A stretch of 64,000 nt of DNA. Source: Neisseria sicca 4320 (GTDB lineage: Bacteria; Pseudomonadota; Gammaproteobacteria; Burkholderiales; Neisseriaceae). The number at the start of each line of letters is the position of its first letter. The first letter of the stretch is position 1. The notes below the pieces were generated by a model. That model was not told the DNA's origin. It ran no database searches and saw nothing but the letters and a program-made list of their open reading frames with translations. The translations under genes and the position numbers were made by a program. This document shows positions 17,503-25,398 of this stretch, piece by piece. The DNA lies in contig NZ_AEPF01000058.1 in the NCBI RefSeq assembly GCF_000193735.1, positions 113,726-177,725 on the forward strand. Reading direction: 5' to 3'.

Positions 17503-19047
17503 TCAGCTTGCCGCCTGTTTTTTCCAATCGACACACTCTGCCAAATCGGTATTGAAATGCGCGCCGATGTTTTGCCGCCTTGCGTATGCGGCTTGGGCGA
17601 CGGCGAGGCTGCATTCGAGCAGGTTGCGGTTTTCGTATTCGGACACGGTGTGCGGTTCGGCTTGGTTTTGCTTCCAAAGCCGCAGCTGGGCGATGGCGCG
17701 GCGTAGGTCGGTATCGTTGCGGAGGATGCCCAGATGGCGTTGGTTGAAGGCTTGCAGGACGGGGCGGCTGAATGTGTTTTGGAGGTCGTCTGAAAAGATG
17801 CACGCTTCGGCGGAGGGGTTTTCAGACGACCTTTGGGGCGGTGCGGTTTGGAATGCTTGTCCGTCCGCGATGGTTTGGGCGGCAAGCCTGGCGGTAACGA
17901 CGCATTCGAGCAGGGAGTTGCTGGCGAGGCGGTTGGCTCCGTGCAAGCCGGTGCAGGCGGTTTCGCCTAAGGCGTAGAGCTGCGGCAGGGAGGTTCTGCC
18001 GCGGGGGTCGGTTTGGATGCCGCCGCAGGTGTAGTGTTGCACGGGGCGGACGGGGATGGCTTGGCGCGTGATGTCCAAGCCGCATTGGGACAGGCAGTGC
18101 CGATGGATGGACGGAAAATGCTGACGGACGAACTCTGCGGGTTGATGGCTGATATCGAGTGAGACGAAGTCTTGCGTTTGTTTGGCGATTTCGGCGGCGA
18201 TGGCGCGGGCAACGATGTCGCGCGGCGCGAGTTCGGCGCGGCGGTCGTAATGCGGCATAAACCGTTCGCCCGCTTGGTTGGTCAGGATGCCGCCTTCGCC
18301 GCGCACGGCTTCGGAAATCAGGAAGGTGCGGCCGTTTTCAGACGACCTTGCCAAGCCTGTGGGGTGGAATTGGATAAATTCGAGGTTTTCGACTGCGCAG
18401 CCTGCGCGTATCGCCATGGCGATGGCGTCGCCAGTGCATTCGGGCGGCGTGGTGGTGGCGGCGTAAATCTGTCCTAAGCCGCCGCCTGCGAGTACGGTAT
18501 GGCGGGCGCGGATGCGGTAGGTTTCTTGCGTTCGGCGGTCAAGGACGGTCAGTCCGCACGCTGCGCCTGATTCGGTTTGAACGTCCAACGCCATCTGCCG
18601 CTCGTAAACGCGGATGTTCGGGCGGCAGCGTATTTGGGCAATCAGGCTTTGCATGACGGCTTCGCCCGTGTAATCGGCGACGTGGGCGATTCGGCGGCAG
18701 GTATGCCCGCCTTCGCGCGTCAGGTGCAGGCCGTTATTATTTTGGTCGAACGCCACGCCCTGCGCCAGCAGCCATTCGATTGCCGGTTTGCCCTGCGACA
18801 GGATGGTGCGGACGGCGGCTTCGTTGCACAAACCTGCTCCCGCTTCCAAAGTATCGGCAACGTGTTTTTCGATATCATCCTCTCCCGACCACGCCGCCGC
18901 AATCCCGCCTTGCGCATGACGGCTGGCAGTGTCGTCCAGCCAGTTTTTGCACAAAATGACGATGCGGAATGATTCAGGCAGCGACAGGGCGAGCGTCAGT
19001 GCCGCCAGCCCGTTTCCGGCAATCAATACGTCGCAATCGGTTTGCAT
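17503..19047 (-). CDS. nadB: L-aspartate oxidase
   Basis: The 514-aa protein starts with an FAD-binding Rossmann motif (LIAGNGLAALTLAL, about 9-22) and contains RHAQGGIAAAW, the RxxxxGG-type substrate loop, and HTCRRIAH. NadB oxidises L-aspartate to iminoaspartate, which NadA condenses with dihydroxyacetone phosphate in de novo NAD synthesis. It lies 51 bp downstream of nadA in the same direction, with a DUS in the gap, so the two are probably one operon. In-frame DUS copies add short SSEN and SDDL segments in poorly conserved parts. Confidence 0.95.
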   Translation of the reverse strand: MQTDCDVLIAGNGLAALTLALSLPESFRIVILCKNWLDDTASRHAQGGIAAAWSGEDDIEKHVADTLEAGAGLCNEAAVRTILSQGKPAIEWLLAQGVAFDQNNNGLHLTREGGHTCRRIAHVADYTGEAVMQSLIAQIRCRPNIRVYERQMALDVQTESGAACGLTVLDRRTQETYRIRARHTVLAGGGLGQIYAATTTPPECTGDAIAMAIRAGCAVENLEFIQFHPTGLARSSENGRTFLISEAVRGEGGILTNQAGERFMPHYDRRAELAPRDIVARAIAAEIAKQTQDFVSLDISHQPAEFVRQHFPSIHRHCLSQCGLDITRQAIPVRPVQHYTCGGIQTDPRGRTSLPQLYALGETACTGLHGANRLASNSLLECVVTARLAAQTIADGQAFQTAPPQRSSENPSAEACIFSDDLQNTFSRPVLQAFNQRHLGILRNDTDLRRAIAQLRLWKQNQAEPHTVSEYENRNLLECSLAVAQAAYARRQNIGAHFNTDLAECVDWKKQAAS

Positions 19048-19098
19048 GGTGTTGTCCTTGTTTGAGAGGTCGTCTGAAACGGCAATATGGACGGCAAA

Positions 19099-20211
19099 TC
19101 AGGCGGGCCCCATGCCGTTGAACACATCCCCGCGCTTGAGTCCTGCCGCGAAGTCGAGCATACGCTGCAAGGGCAGTTTGGCGGCTTCGCCCAGCTTCCT
19201 GTCCAACAGGATTTCGTTACGTCCGCTTGTCAGGGCGTATTTGATGCCACCCAGCGAATTCATCGCCATCCACGGGCAGAACGCGCAGCTTTTGCAGCTT
19301 CCGCCGTTGCCCGCCGTCGGTGCGGCGATAAATTCTTTGTCGGGCGCCTGCTTTTGCATTTCGTGCAGGATGCCCAAATCGGTCGCCACGATGAATTTTT
19401 TTTCAGGACGCGATACGGCAGCTTTCAGCAGTTTACTGGTCGAGCCGACCACGTCGCCCAGTTCGATGACGCTTTGCGGCGATTCGGGATGAACCAGCAC
19501 CACCGCATCGGAATGTTCCGCCTTCAACGCCGCCAGTTCCTGCCCTTTGAATTCGTTATGGACGATGCACGAACCCTGCCACAACAGCATATCCGCGCCC
19601 GTTTCGCGGCGGATATAGTCGCCGAGGTGGCGGTCGGGTCCCCAAATCAGCTTCTCGCCGCGCGATTTCAGATACGACACGATTTCCAACGCCACCGAAG
19701 ACGTTACCACCCAGTCGGCACGCGCTTTCACGGCGGCGGAAGTGTTGGCGTACACCACCACTGTACGGTCGGGGTGTTGGTCGCAAAACGCCGAAAACGC
19801 CTCTTCCGGGCAACCCAAATCCAAAGAACATTCCGCTTCCAAATCAGGCATCAACACCGTTTTTTCAGGGCAGAGGATTTTCGCGCTCTCGCCCATGAAG
19901 CGCACACCTGCCACCACCAGCGTACCGGCTTCGTGTTCCGCGCCGAAGCGCGCCATCTCCAGCGAATCGCCCACGCATCCGCCCGTTTCCAAAGCCAAAT
20001 CCTGAATCAGCGGATCAACATAATAATGCGCCACCAAAACCGCGTTTTTCTGCTTCAGCAAGGCCTTGATTTCGTCTTTCAGACGACCTGCCGTCTCGCG
20101 GTCGGGCGTGTCGGCAACCTTCGCCCACGCCTGACGGATTTGGCAGGCGGAAGTCGGCGTCTGGATGAGTGGCATATCGTAATCGAACGAGCGGCGGGCG
20201 GCGGTTTGCAT
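19099..20211 (-). CDS. nadA: quinolinate synthase
   Basis: The 370-aa protein carries the cysteines for its [4Fe-4S] cluster, including GGSCKSCAFCPWM near the C-terminus. It makes quinolinate from iminoaspartate and dihydroxyacetone phosphate. It is the first gene of the nadA-nadB unit and diverges from a NadQ/NrtR-like regulator. A palindromic site 68 bp upstream of its start is the likely operator. A DUS is read in frame near residue 43 as GRLKDE. Confidence 0.95.
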   Translation of the reverse strand: MQTAARRSFDYDMPLIQTPTSACQIRQAWAKVADTPDRETAGRLKDEIKALLKQKNAVLVAHYYVDPLIQDLALETGGCVGDSLEMARFGAEHEAGTLVVAGVRFMGESAKILCPEKTVLMPDLEAECSLDLGCPEEAFSAFCDQHPDRTVVVYANTSAAVKARADWVVTSSVALEIVSYLKSRGEKLIWGPDRHLGDYIRRETGADMLLWQGSCIVHNEFKGQELAALKAEHSDAVVLVHPESPQSVIELGDVVGSTSKLLKAAVSRPEKKFIVATDLGILHEMQKQAPDKEFIAAPTAGNGGSCKSCAFCPWMAMNSLGGIKYALTSGRNEILLDRKLGEAAKLPLQRMLDFAAGLKRGDVFNGMGPA

Positions 20212-20278
20212 GATGTTTCCTTGTAGCTGGTTTTTGAGGCGGCATGAAGGTTTGCCGTCTGTTTTTCAAACTGTTTTT

Positions 20279-20305
20279 ATATTATGCTCAACTTGAGTAT
20301 AATAT
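20279..20305. promoter_or_regulatory. NadQ/NrtR-type operator, 27-bp palindrome
   Basis: Two 13-bp arms, ATATTATGCTCAA and TTGAGTATAATAT, surround a central C with one mismatch. The site overlaps a TATAAT box (20298-20303) on the plus strand and lies between divergent nadA and the regulator gene. It is the natural binding site for a repressor that senses NAD status. Confidence 0.7.
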
Positions 20306-20413
20306 GCAAGGTCGTCTGAAAACAGGTTTGAGATACCGCAAAACCGACCCGCTTCGTTCCGACAAACCGCTTTGGTTTACAATAAAGCCTTTCCCACCCG
20401 CAGAAAGCCGAGC

Positions 20414-21352
20414 ATGGACGCCTACCCCGAAGCCGAAGCCCCGCCGCAAAGCATCGTCGAGCTGGTTCCCGTATTGATTGCCGTTACCGACGGCGGCCTG
20501 CGGGTATTGACCGTCGCCCAAGGCACGCTCCTGCCCAACGGCCCGCTCTCCCCCCTGCGCAATTCCCTTCAGGCGGGCGTGAAGCTGTGGGTCGCCAAGC
20601 AGACTTCGCAGCCTATGGGCTATGTGGAACAGCTTTACACCTTTGTCGATACCCACCGACGCAACGAACACGGCATGCCCGTCTTGTACGTCAGCTATTT
20701 GGGGCTGGTGCGCGAGGCAGCCGACAGCATCCTGCACCCGGATGCGAAATGGCAGGACTGCTACGGCTATTTCCCGTGGGAAGATTTGCGTACCGACGGC
20801 GGGCAGCGCGACGCCATTGTCAGCCGCCTGCGCATTTGGGCAAACTCGGCAGACACGGAGGAAGTCCGCCAAAAGCGGCTCAAGCGCATTCATTTGTGTT
20901 GGGGGGTCGAGCCGGAAAACTGGTCGGAAGAATACGTTTTGCAACGCTATGAAATGCTGTTTGAAAGCGGTCTGATAGCGGAAGCCGCCGAGCCGCAGGC
21001 AAACTTCGACTTCGCGCTCACGGGGCAGCCCATGCGCCACGACCACCGCCGCGTGTTGGCAACCGCCCTGTCCCGCCTGCGCGCCAAAATCAAATACCGC
21101 CCCGTGATTTTCGAACTGATGCCGCCCGAATTCACGCTGCTGCAACTGCAAAACAGCGTCGAAGCCATCAGCGGCAGATTGCTGCACAAGCAAAACTTCC
21201 GCCGCCAGATTCAGCAGCAAAACCTCATCGAGCCGTCGGATACCGGCGTATCGGGCAGCAAAGGCCGTCCCGCGCAGCTTTACCGCTTCCTCGACGACGT
21301 CCTGCCCGATAGGCTGATTTCGGACATCGGACTGCCGCTGGGCAGCCGTTAG
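20414..21352 (+). CDS. nadQ: NAD-biosynthesis transcriptional regulator, NrtR/NadQ-like
   Basis: The 312-aa product has an N-terminal Nudix-like domain and a C-terminal winged helix. The C-terminal part carries the family pattern: ALSRLRAKIKYRPVIFELMP, FTLLQLQNSVEAI, LHKQNFRRQI, then GRPAQLYRF. Nudix-related regulators of this type repress NAD biosynthesis genes. Its divergent position to nadA-nadB and a shared palindrome fit that role. A start at 20414 (MDAYPEAEAPP) is chosen; an upstream alternative has no good ribosome site. The choice between NadQ and NrtR names is an inference. Confidence 0.8.
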   Translation: MDAYPEAEAPPQSIVELVPVLIAVTDGGLRVLTVAQGTLLPNGPLSPLRNSLQAGVKLWVAKQTSQPMGYVEQLYTFVDTHRRNEHGMPVLYVSYLGLVREAADSILHPDAKWQDCYGYFPWEDLRTDGGQRDAIVSRLRIWANSADTEEVRQKRLKRIHLCWGVEPENWSEEYVLQRYEMLFESGLIAEAAEPQANFDFALTGQPMRHDHRRVLATALSRLRAKIKYRPVIFELMPPEFTLLQLQNSVEAISGRLLHKQNFRRQIQQQNLIEPSDTGVSGSKGRPAQLYRFLDDVLPDRLISDIGLPLGSR

Positions 21353-21369
21353 CCCGTTTTCAGACGACC

Positions 21370-21461
21370 TATAGTGGATTAACAAAAATCAGGACAGGGC
21401 GACGAAGCCGCAGACAGTACAGATAGTACGGAACCGATTCACTTGGTGCTTGAACACCTTA
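21370..21461. mobile_element. CREE, left half (interrupted)
   Basis: It starts with the intact TIR (TATAGTGGATTAA) and matches full-length CREE up to CACCTTA at 21461. The remainder of the element (22210-22273) resumes 749 bp later. The split is exact at the element's centre. Confidence 0.85.
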
Positions 21462-21716
21462 CCAGGAACTATGGAAGTTTTAAAAAAGATTGGCACCACA
21501 GGCAACTCAGCCACAGGCAAACTTTTTCCAGATTTACCTCGCACAAATAAGGGATGGACTGAAAAAACACAAGTGCAATTCAAGCTTGAAGGCCAAGGAA
21601 AACCACATGTGAATAAAGGAAAAGGGGTAGTCAATACAGGGCTGGGGAAATCTGGCGGCAAAGAAGCTTTTGAGAAACAGATTATTCATTTTGAAAAAAT
21701 TGGAGATATAAAATGA
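21450..21716 (+). CDS. truncated toxin-like C-terminal domain in split CREE
   Basis: This 88-aa frame starts at a TTG in the CREE half; an internal ATG is at 21471. There is no signal peptide or N-terminal domain. The sequence reads as an isolated C-terminus, with GTTGNSATGKLFPDLPR, then a basic KPHVNKGKGVV stretch and KEAFEKQIIHFEKIG. It resembles detached C-terminal cassettes of Neisseria polymorphic toxins, but I cannot name the family. It overlaps the next gene by ATGA. It may be a silent remnant rather than an expressed toxin. Confidence 0.55.
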   Translation: MNTLPGTMEVLKKIGTTGNSATGKLFPDLPRTNKGWTEKTQVQFKLEGQGKPHVNKGKGVVNTGLGKSGGKEAFEKQIIHFEKIGDIK

Positions 21717-22195
21717 GCTATTTAAATTTAGATGATGATATGTATTTGGTTTATGATTTTAAAAAAGATATGAAAAATAGAAAAAAGAAGGAGCATATTG
21801 AAGATACAAGATTACTGTCATTGAATGACGAAAGTATCTTTGGCATCAAAAAAGACAAAGGATTGTTTGCGTCGGATGAATGGTGGGCTAATATTGATTC
21901 CGGACAGATTATCACCAGAAGCGTTTCCGGAGTAATATCGTCAATATATGAGGCAGGAATGGAAAGAAGAAACATACCGAATAGTTTTAGTTTTATAGAT
22001 GGTGAAGGCATCGTAAGGAATGAAAGTATGTATATGATGAATAAATCCGACAGACATTTATTTTGTGAAGGGAAAAAAATTGCTATTTTTTACGCGTATG
22101 ACGAATTAAAAATATCAAAACAAAGAAAAGGAGACGTAATTGATTTGGAAAACAACTATGTTGAGCAAGTCATTGAAATGGCAATTTCAAAATAA
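21713..22195 (+). CDS. immunity-like protein linked to the toxin fragment
   Basis: The 160-aa protein starts in the ATGA overlap with the preceding fragment, typical of toxin-immunity pairs. It is acidic and Lys-rich, AT-rich in base content, and has no signal or membrane segment. No family is recognised. It sits within DNA inserted in a CREE between nadQ and nadC, so it was probably acquired together with the fragment. Confidence 0.6.
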   Translation: MSYLNLDDDMYLVYDFKKDMKNRKKKEHIEDTRLLSLNDESIFGIKKDKGLFASDEWWANIDSGQIITRSVSGVISSIYEAGMERRNIPNSFSFIDGEGIVRNESMYMMNKSDRHLFCEGKKIAIFYAYDELKISKQRKGDVIDLENNYVEQVIEMAISK

Positions 22196-22209
22196 TCAGA
22201 TGACGCCGG

Positions 22210-22273
22210 AGAGAATTGTTCTCTTTGAGCTAAGGCGAGGCAACGCCGTACTGGTTTTTGTTAATCCACTATA
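22210..22273. mobile_element. CREE, right half (interrupted)
   Basis: It begins AGAGAATTGTTCTC and runs to the terminal TTAATCCACTATA. Together with 21370-21461 it makes a normal 155-bp CREE, so the 749 bp between are foreign to it. Confidence 0.85.
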
Positions 22274-22294
22274 AAATGAAGTTTTGCCCCGTCG

Positions 22295-23212
22295 GTGCAA
22301 CATCCATCTTTTTCAATAAAGGAAACCCCATGTCGTCTGAAAACACCCTCTTCCCCCCTGCCCGACACCCTGTTGCGCCCCATAGTCGAACAAGCCTTGC
22401 ACGAAGACTTGGGCAGGCGCGGCGACATTACGTCCGCCGCCGTCATCGCCCCCGATAAAACCGCCAAACTCTTCCTCGTCAGCCGCGAAGACGGCGTTAT
22501 CGCCGGCATGGACTTGGCGCGCCTCGCCTTTCAGACGATGGATCCGTGCGTCCACTTCCAAGCCGAAATCCACGACGGACAAGCCGTCCGCGCAGGTCAG
22601 ACGCTTGCCGCCGTCGAAGGCAACGCCCGCGCGCTGCTCGCCGCCGAACGCACCGCGCTCAACTACCTCACACACTTAAGCGGCATCGCCACCGCCACCG
22701 CGCGTGCCGTTGCCGAAGTCGCCGAATACGGTGCAGACATCGTGTGCAGCCGCAAAACCATCCCCCTGCTGCGCGTCCTGCAAAAATACGCCGTCAGGGC
22801 GGGCGGCGGCGTGAACCACCGCATGGGTTTGGACGACGCCGTGCTCATCAAAGACAACCACCTCGCCTATTGCGACAGCATCGCCCAAGCAGTTCGGCAG
22901 GCAAAACAGGCGGTCGGACCGTTGACCTGCGTGGAAATCGAAGTGGACACGTTGGCACAACTGGACGAAGCCATCGCGGCGGGCGCGGAACGGATTTTGC
23001 TGGACAACATGGACGACGAAACCCTGAAGGAAGCGGCAAACCGCTGCCACACGCAAACCGCCCACCCCCACACCATCTATTGCGAAGCATCGGGCGGCAT
23101 CGGCTTCGACCGCCTGAAGCGCGTGGCACAAACCGGCGTGGACGGCATCGCCCTCGGCTATCTGACCCACAGCAGCCGCTCGTTAGACATAGGTTTGGAT
23201 TTCGTGGCGTAA
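22295..23212 (+). CDS. nadC: nicotinate-nucleotide pyrophosphorylase, start affected by C-tract frameshift
   Basis: The 305-aa reading contains the family signatures CSRKTIPLLRVLQKYAV, GGGVNHRMGL, IKDNHL and EIEVDTL. NadC converts quinolinate and PRPP to nicotinate mononucleotide. The open frame begins at GTG 22295, which lacks a ribosome site. The natural start is ATG 22330 after AAAGGA, but from there the frame is lost at C6 (22353-22358). With five Cs it reads MSSENTLFPLPDTLL and joins the main frame. Either the gene is translated from a weak start, is phase-variable, or carries an insertion. Confidence 0.9.
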   Translation: MQHPSFSIKETPCRLKTPSSPLPDTLLRPIVEQALHEDLGRRGDITSAAVIAPDKTAKLFLVSREDGVIAGMDLARLAFQTMDPCVHFQAEIHDGQAVRAGQTLAAVEGNARALLAAERTALNYLTHLSGIATATARAVAEVAEYGADIVCSRKTIPLLRVLQKYAVRAGGGVNHRMGLDDAVLIKDNHLAYCDSIAQAVRQAKQAVGPLTCVEIEVDTLAQLDEAIAAGAERILLDNMDDETLKEAANRCHTQTAHPHTIYCEASGGIGFDRLKRVAQTGVDGIALGYLTHSSRSLDIGLDFVA

Positions 23213-23250
23213 ATTTTGCCTAAGACAGCGGCGCAGAAAAAATCCATTCA

Positions 23251-23309
23251 AAAACGCCCGTTTCGTTATTCCCACACAGGTGGGGTAAAGATGACGAAAC
23301 GGGCGTTTT
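23251..23309 (+). terminator. long hairpin downstream of nadC
   Basis: AAAACGCCCGTTTCGTTAT pairs with its near-perfect complement; inside is a CCCACACAGGTGGGG inner stem. It ends in a T-run, and is the likely terminator of nadC. Confidence 0.7.
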
Positions 23310-23395
23310 CTGAAGTAGATTAAAATTGCAATGATACGGCGTTGCCAACGCCCTTATGTACGATATTATTTTTGACACACAACTTACCGCTTGCC

Positions 23396-23543
23396 GTCAT
23401 TCTCGCCCCCGCCTACGCGAGGACAGGCTACGGAGGGAATCCATTTTTGAAATTCAGAAACTGTTTTTCAAATCAAGGTTTCACAAGTTTTACGATGGAT
23501 TCCCGCCGTAGCCTGTCCTCGCGTAAGCGGGGGCGGGAATGAC
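23396..23543. repeat. dRS3/NIME-type inverted repeat
   Basis: Two ~48-bp arms (23396-23442 and 23495-23543) with GTCATTCTCGCCCCCGCC and its complement form an inverted pair around a 52-base spacer. Related copies lie at 28352, 32166 and 43716. Confidence 0.8.
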
Positions 23544-23603
23544 GGAAAAAGTATTCGGATAAGTGGTATATGTGATACGGCAAACAAGGTTACAGTTGCA
23601 CAA

Positions 23604-23643
23604 AGGTCGTCTGAAACCCCATCACCTGATTTTCAGACGACCT
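23604..23643 (-). terminator. inverted DUS-pair hairpin at the end of mtgA
   Basis: AGGTCGTCTGAAA and TTTCAGACGACCT flank a 14-base loop. The right arm touches the mtgA stop codon. Confidence 0.75.
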
Positions 23644-24344
23644 CAATCCATATCGCTTTCAGGCAGTTCTGCCGAACCCATGCGGCGCAGGATGATGTTG
23701 GTTTTGTTGCGCAGGCGTTTGCTTTTGGGGTTGTCGGCGTAAAACAGCGGTGCGGGGACGCGGGCGGCGAGTTTGGCGGCTTGCTGTTTGGTCAGGTTGG
23801 CGGCGGGTCTTTTATAGAAATATTGGGACGCGGCTTCTGCACCGAATACGCCGTAGTGCCATTCGATGGCGTTCAGATACAGCTCGAAAATGCGGTCTTT
23901 GTCGGTAACGGCTTCCATCATCGCGGTAATCGCGGCTTCTTCGCCTTTGCGGACATAGCTGCGGCTTTCGTTCAAAAACAGGTTTTTGGCAAGCTGTTGG
24001 CTGATGGTCGAGCCGCCTGCTTTGACTTCGCCGCTTTGTTTGTTGCGCTTGATGGCGTATTGGATGCCGCCCCAGTCAAAGCCGCCGTGTTCGGCGAATT
24101 TGGCGTCTTCGGAGGCAATCAGGGCTTTTTTCAGGTTGACCGAAATGCGGTCGTAAGGCACCCAGCGGTAATCGAGTGCGACATCTTTGCCTTCGTTTTG
24201 AAATTGCCGCATCCGCATCGCCATGAAGGCGGTTTTGTTCGGCGCGACGGCGCGGTAAGTGATGATGTTGCCGTACACATAAGCGTTGAAAAAGATAAAT
24301 GCGCCTAAAGGCAGGGCAATCAGCCATTTGATGATGCGGAACAT
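23643..24344 (-). CDS. mtgA: monofunctional peptidoglycan transglycosylase
   Basis: The 233-aa protein has an N-terminal membrane anchor (residues about 6-27) and the glycosyltransferase-51 motifs ASEDAKFAEHGGFDW, GGSTISQQLAKNLFL, RKGEEA and RIFELYLN. It polymerises lipid II into glycan strands. It is one base downstream of aroE and probably co-transcribed. The DUS hairpin is at its stop. Confidence 0.95.
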   Translation of the reverse strand: MFRIIKWLIALPLGAFIFFNAYVYGNIITYRAVAPNKTAFMAMRMRQFQNEGKDVALDYRWVPYDRISVNLKKALIASEDAKFAEHGGFDWGGIQYAIKRNKQSGEVKAGGSTISQQLAKNLFLNESRSYVRKGEEAAITAMMEAVTDKDRIFELYLNAIEWHYGVFGAEAASQYFYKRPAANLTKQQAAKLAARVPAPLFYADNPKSKRLRNKTNIILRRMGSAELPESDMD

Positions 24345-24345
24345 T

Positions 24346-25155
24346 TTATAACTCTCTCATATATTGGACGACGGGCAGGACATCGGGCGCAAAGCCGCGC
24401 CAGAGACGGTAGGAAGCTGCCGCCTGTCCGACCAGCATACCCAATCCGTCGGCGGTTTGTTTTGCGCCTGATTGGCGGGCGAACGCTAAAAACGGCTGCG
24501 CCGCTTCGCCGTAAACCATATCGTAAGCCAAAGTGCAATGTTCAAAAATTTTCGGCGACACGGCGGGAAGCTGTCCGCTTAAGCCGCCGGATGTACCGTT
24601 GATGATGATGTCGAAGCCGCCTTCCAGTTGATCCAAAGGTATGGCTTCAATATCGAAATGCGCCGCCATTTCCGCTGCTTTGGCGTGGGTTCGGTTGGCG
24701 ATAACGATGCGCGCGGGGCGGTATTCTTTCAATACGGGAATGACGCCGCGCACCGCGCCGCCCGCGCCGAGCAGCAAGACGGTTTTGCCGGAAATCTCTA
24801 CACCCAGCCTTTTTGCAATATCGTCCGTCAGTCCGAGTCCGTCGGTATTGTCGCCGCGTATTTTACCGTTTTCCAGCAAAATCAGCGTATTGACTGCACC
24901 CGCCGCCAAAGCGCGTTCCGAATGTTCGTCCGACAAGGCAAACGCTTCCTGCTTGAACGGTACGGTAACATTTGCCCCGCGCCCGCCATTGTCAAAAAAC
25001 GCTTCAACCGCCTGCGCGAAACCGCCGATGTCGGCGCAAATGCGTTCGTATTCGATTTCGACGCCTTCCTGCAAGGCAAACTGCCGATGGATTTGCGGCG
25101 ATTTGCTGTGCGCGACGGGGTTGCCGAAAACGGCATAACGGGGAATAGTGTTCAT
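24346..25155 (-). CDS. aroE: shikimate dehydrogenase
   Basis: The 269-aa protein has the NPVAHSKSPQIH substrate motif, a catalytic K in the NVTVPFKQEA segment (about 65), the NADP-binding GAGGAVRGV and the NGTSGGLSG loop. It reduces 3-dehydroshikimate in aromatic amino acid synthesis. One base separates it from mtgA, with which it forms a two-gene unit. Confidence 0.95.
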   Translation of the reverse strand: MNTIPRYAVFGNPVAHSKSPQIHRQFALQEGVEIEYERICADIGGFAQAVEAFFDNGGRGANVTVPFKQEAFALSDEHSERALAAGAVNTLILLENGKIRGDNTDGLGLTDDIAKRLGVEISGKTVLLLGAGGAVRGVIPVLKEYRPARIVIANRTHAKAAEMAAHFDIEAIPLDQLEGGFDIIINGTSGGLSGQLPAVSPKIFEHCTLAYDMVYGEAAQPFLAFARQSGAKQTADGLGMLVGQAAASYRLWRGFAPDVLPVVQYMREL

Positions 25156-25265
25156 AAAAATCCTATTCGGCAGGACAAATGCAAAGACCGCCCATTATAA
25201 CCGCCTTTGCCGCCTCATACCGCTGTTTTGCAACAAATCGGACTATGTACCAGATTGTTGACAAT

Positions 25266-25331
25266 CAGGTCGTCTGAAACTATATTCCGCAAGTCAGAAA
25301 TTTAACGGATTTGCGGTTTCAGACGACCTTC
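25266..25331. terminator. inverted DUS pair between aroE and glnA
   Basis: AGGTCGTCTGAAAC (25268-) and GTTTCAGACGACCT flank about 40 bases between the divergent aroE and glnA genes. Its role as a terminator is unclear because the genes diverge. Confidence 0.4.
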
Positions 25332-25398
25332 GGCGTGATAAAATGCAGCAGATTTTCCGCGAGATTCCGTATCCGTTACTTCCCATTAGGAGCCGAAA

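Noticed and set aside
23312..23360. Decayed CREE after nadC
   Set aside because: AGTAGATTAAA and TACGGCGTTGCC recall CREE parts, but the order and ends do not fit, so I do not call it.
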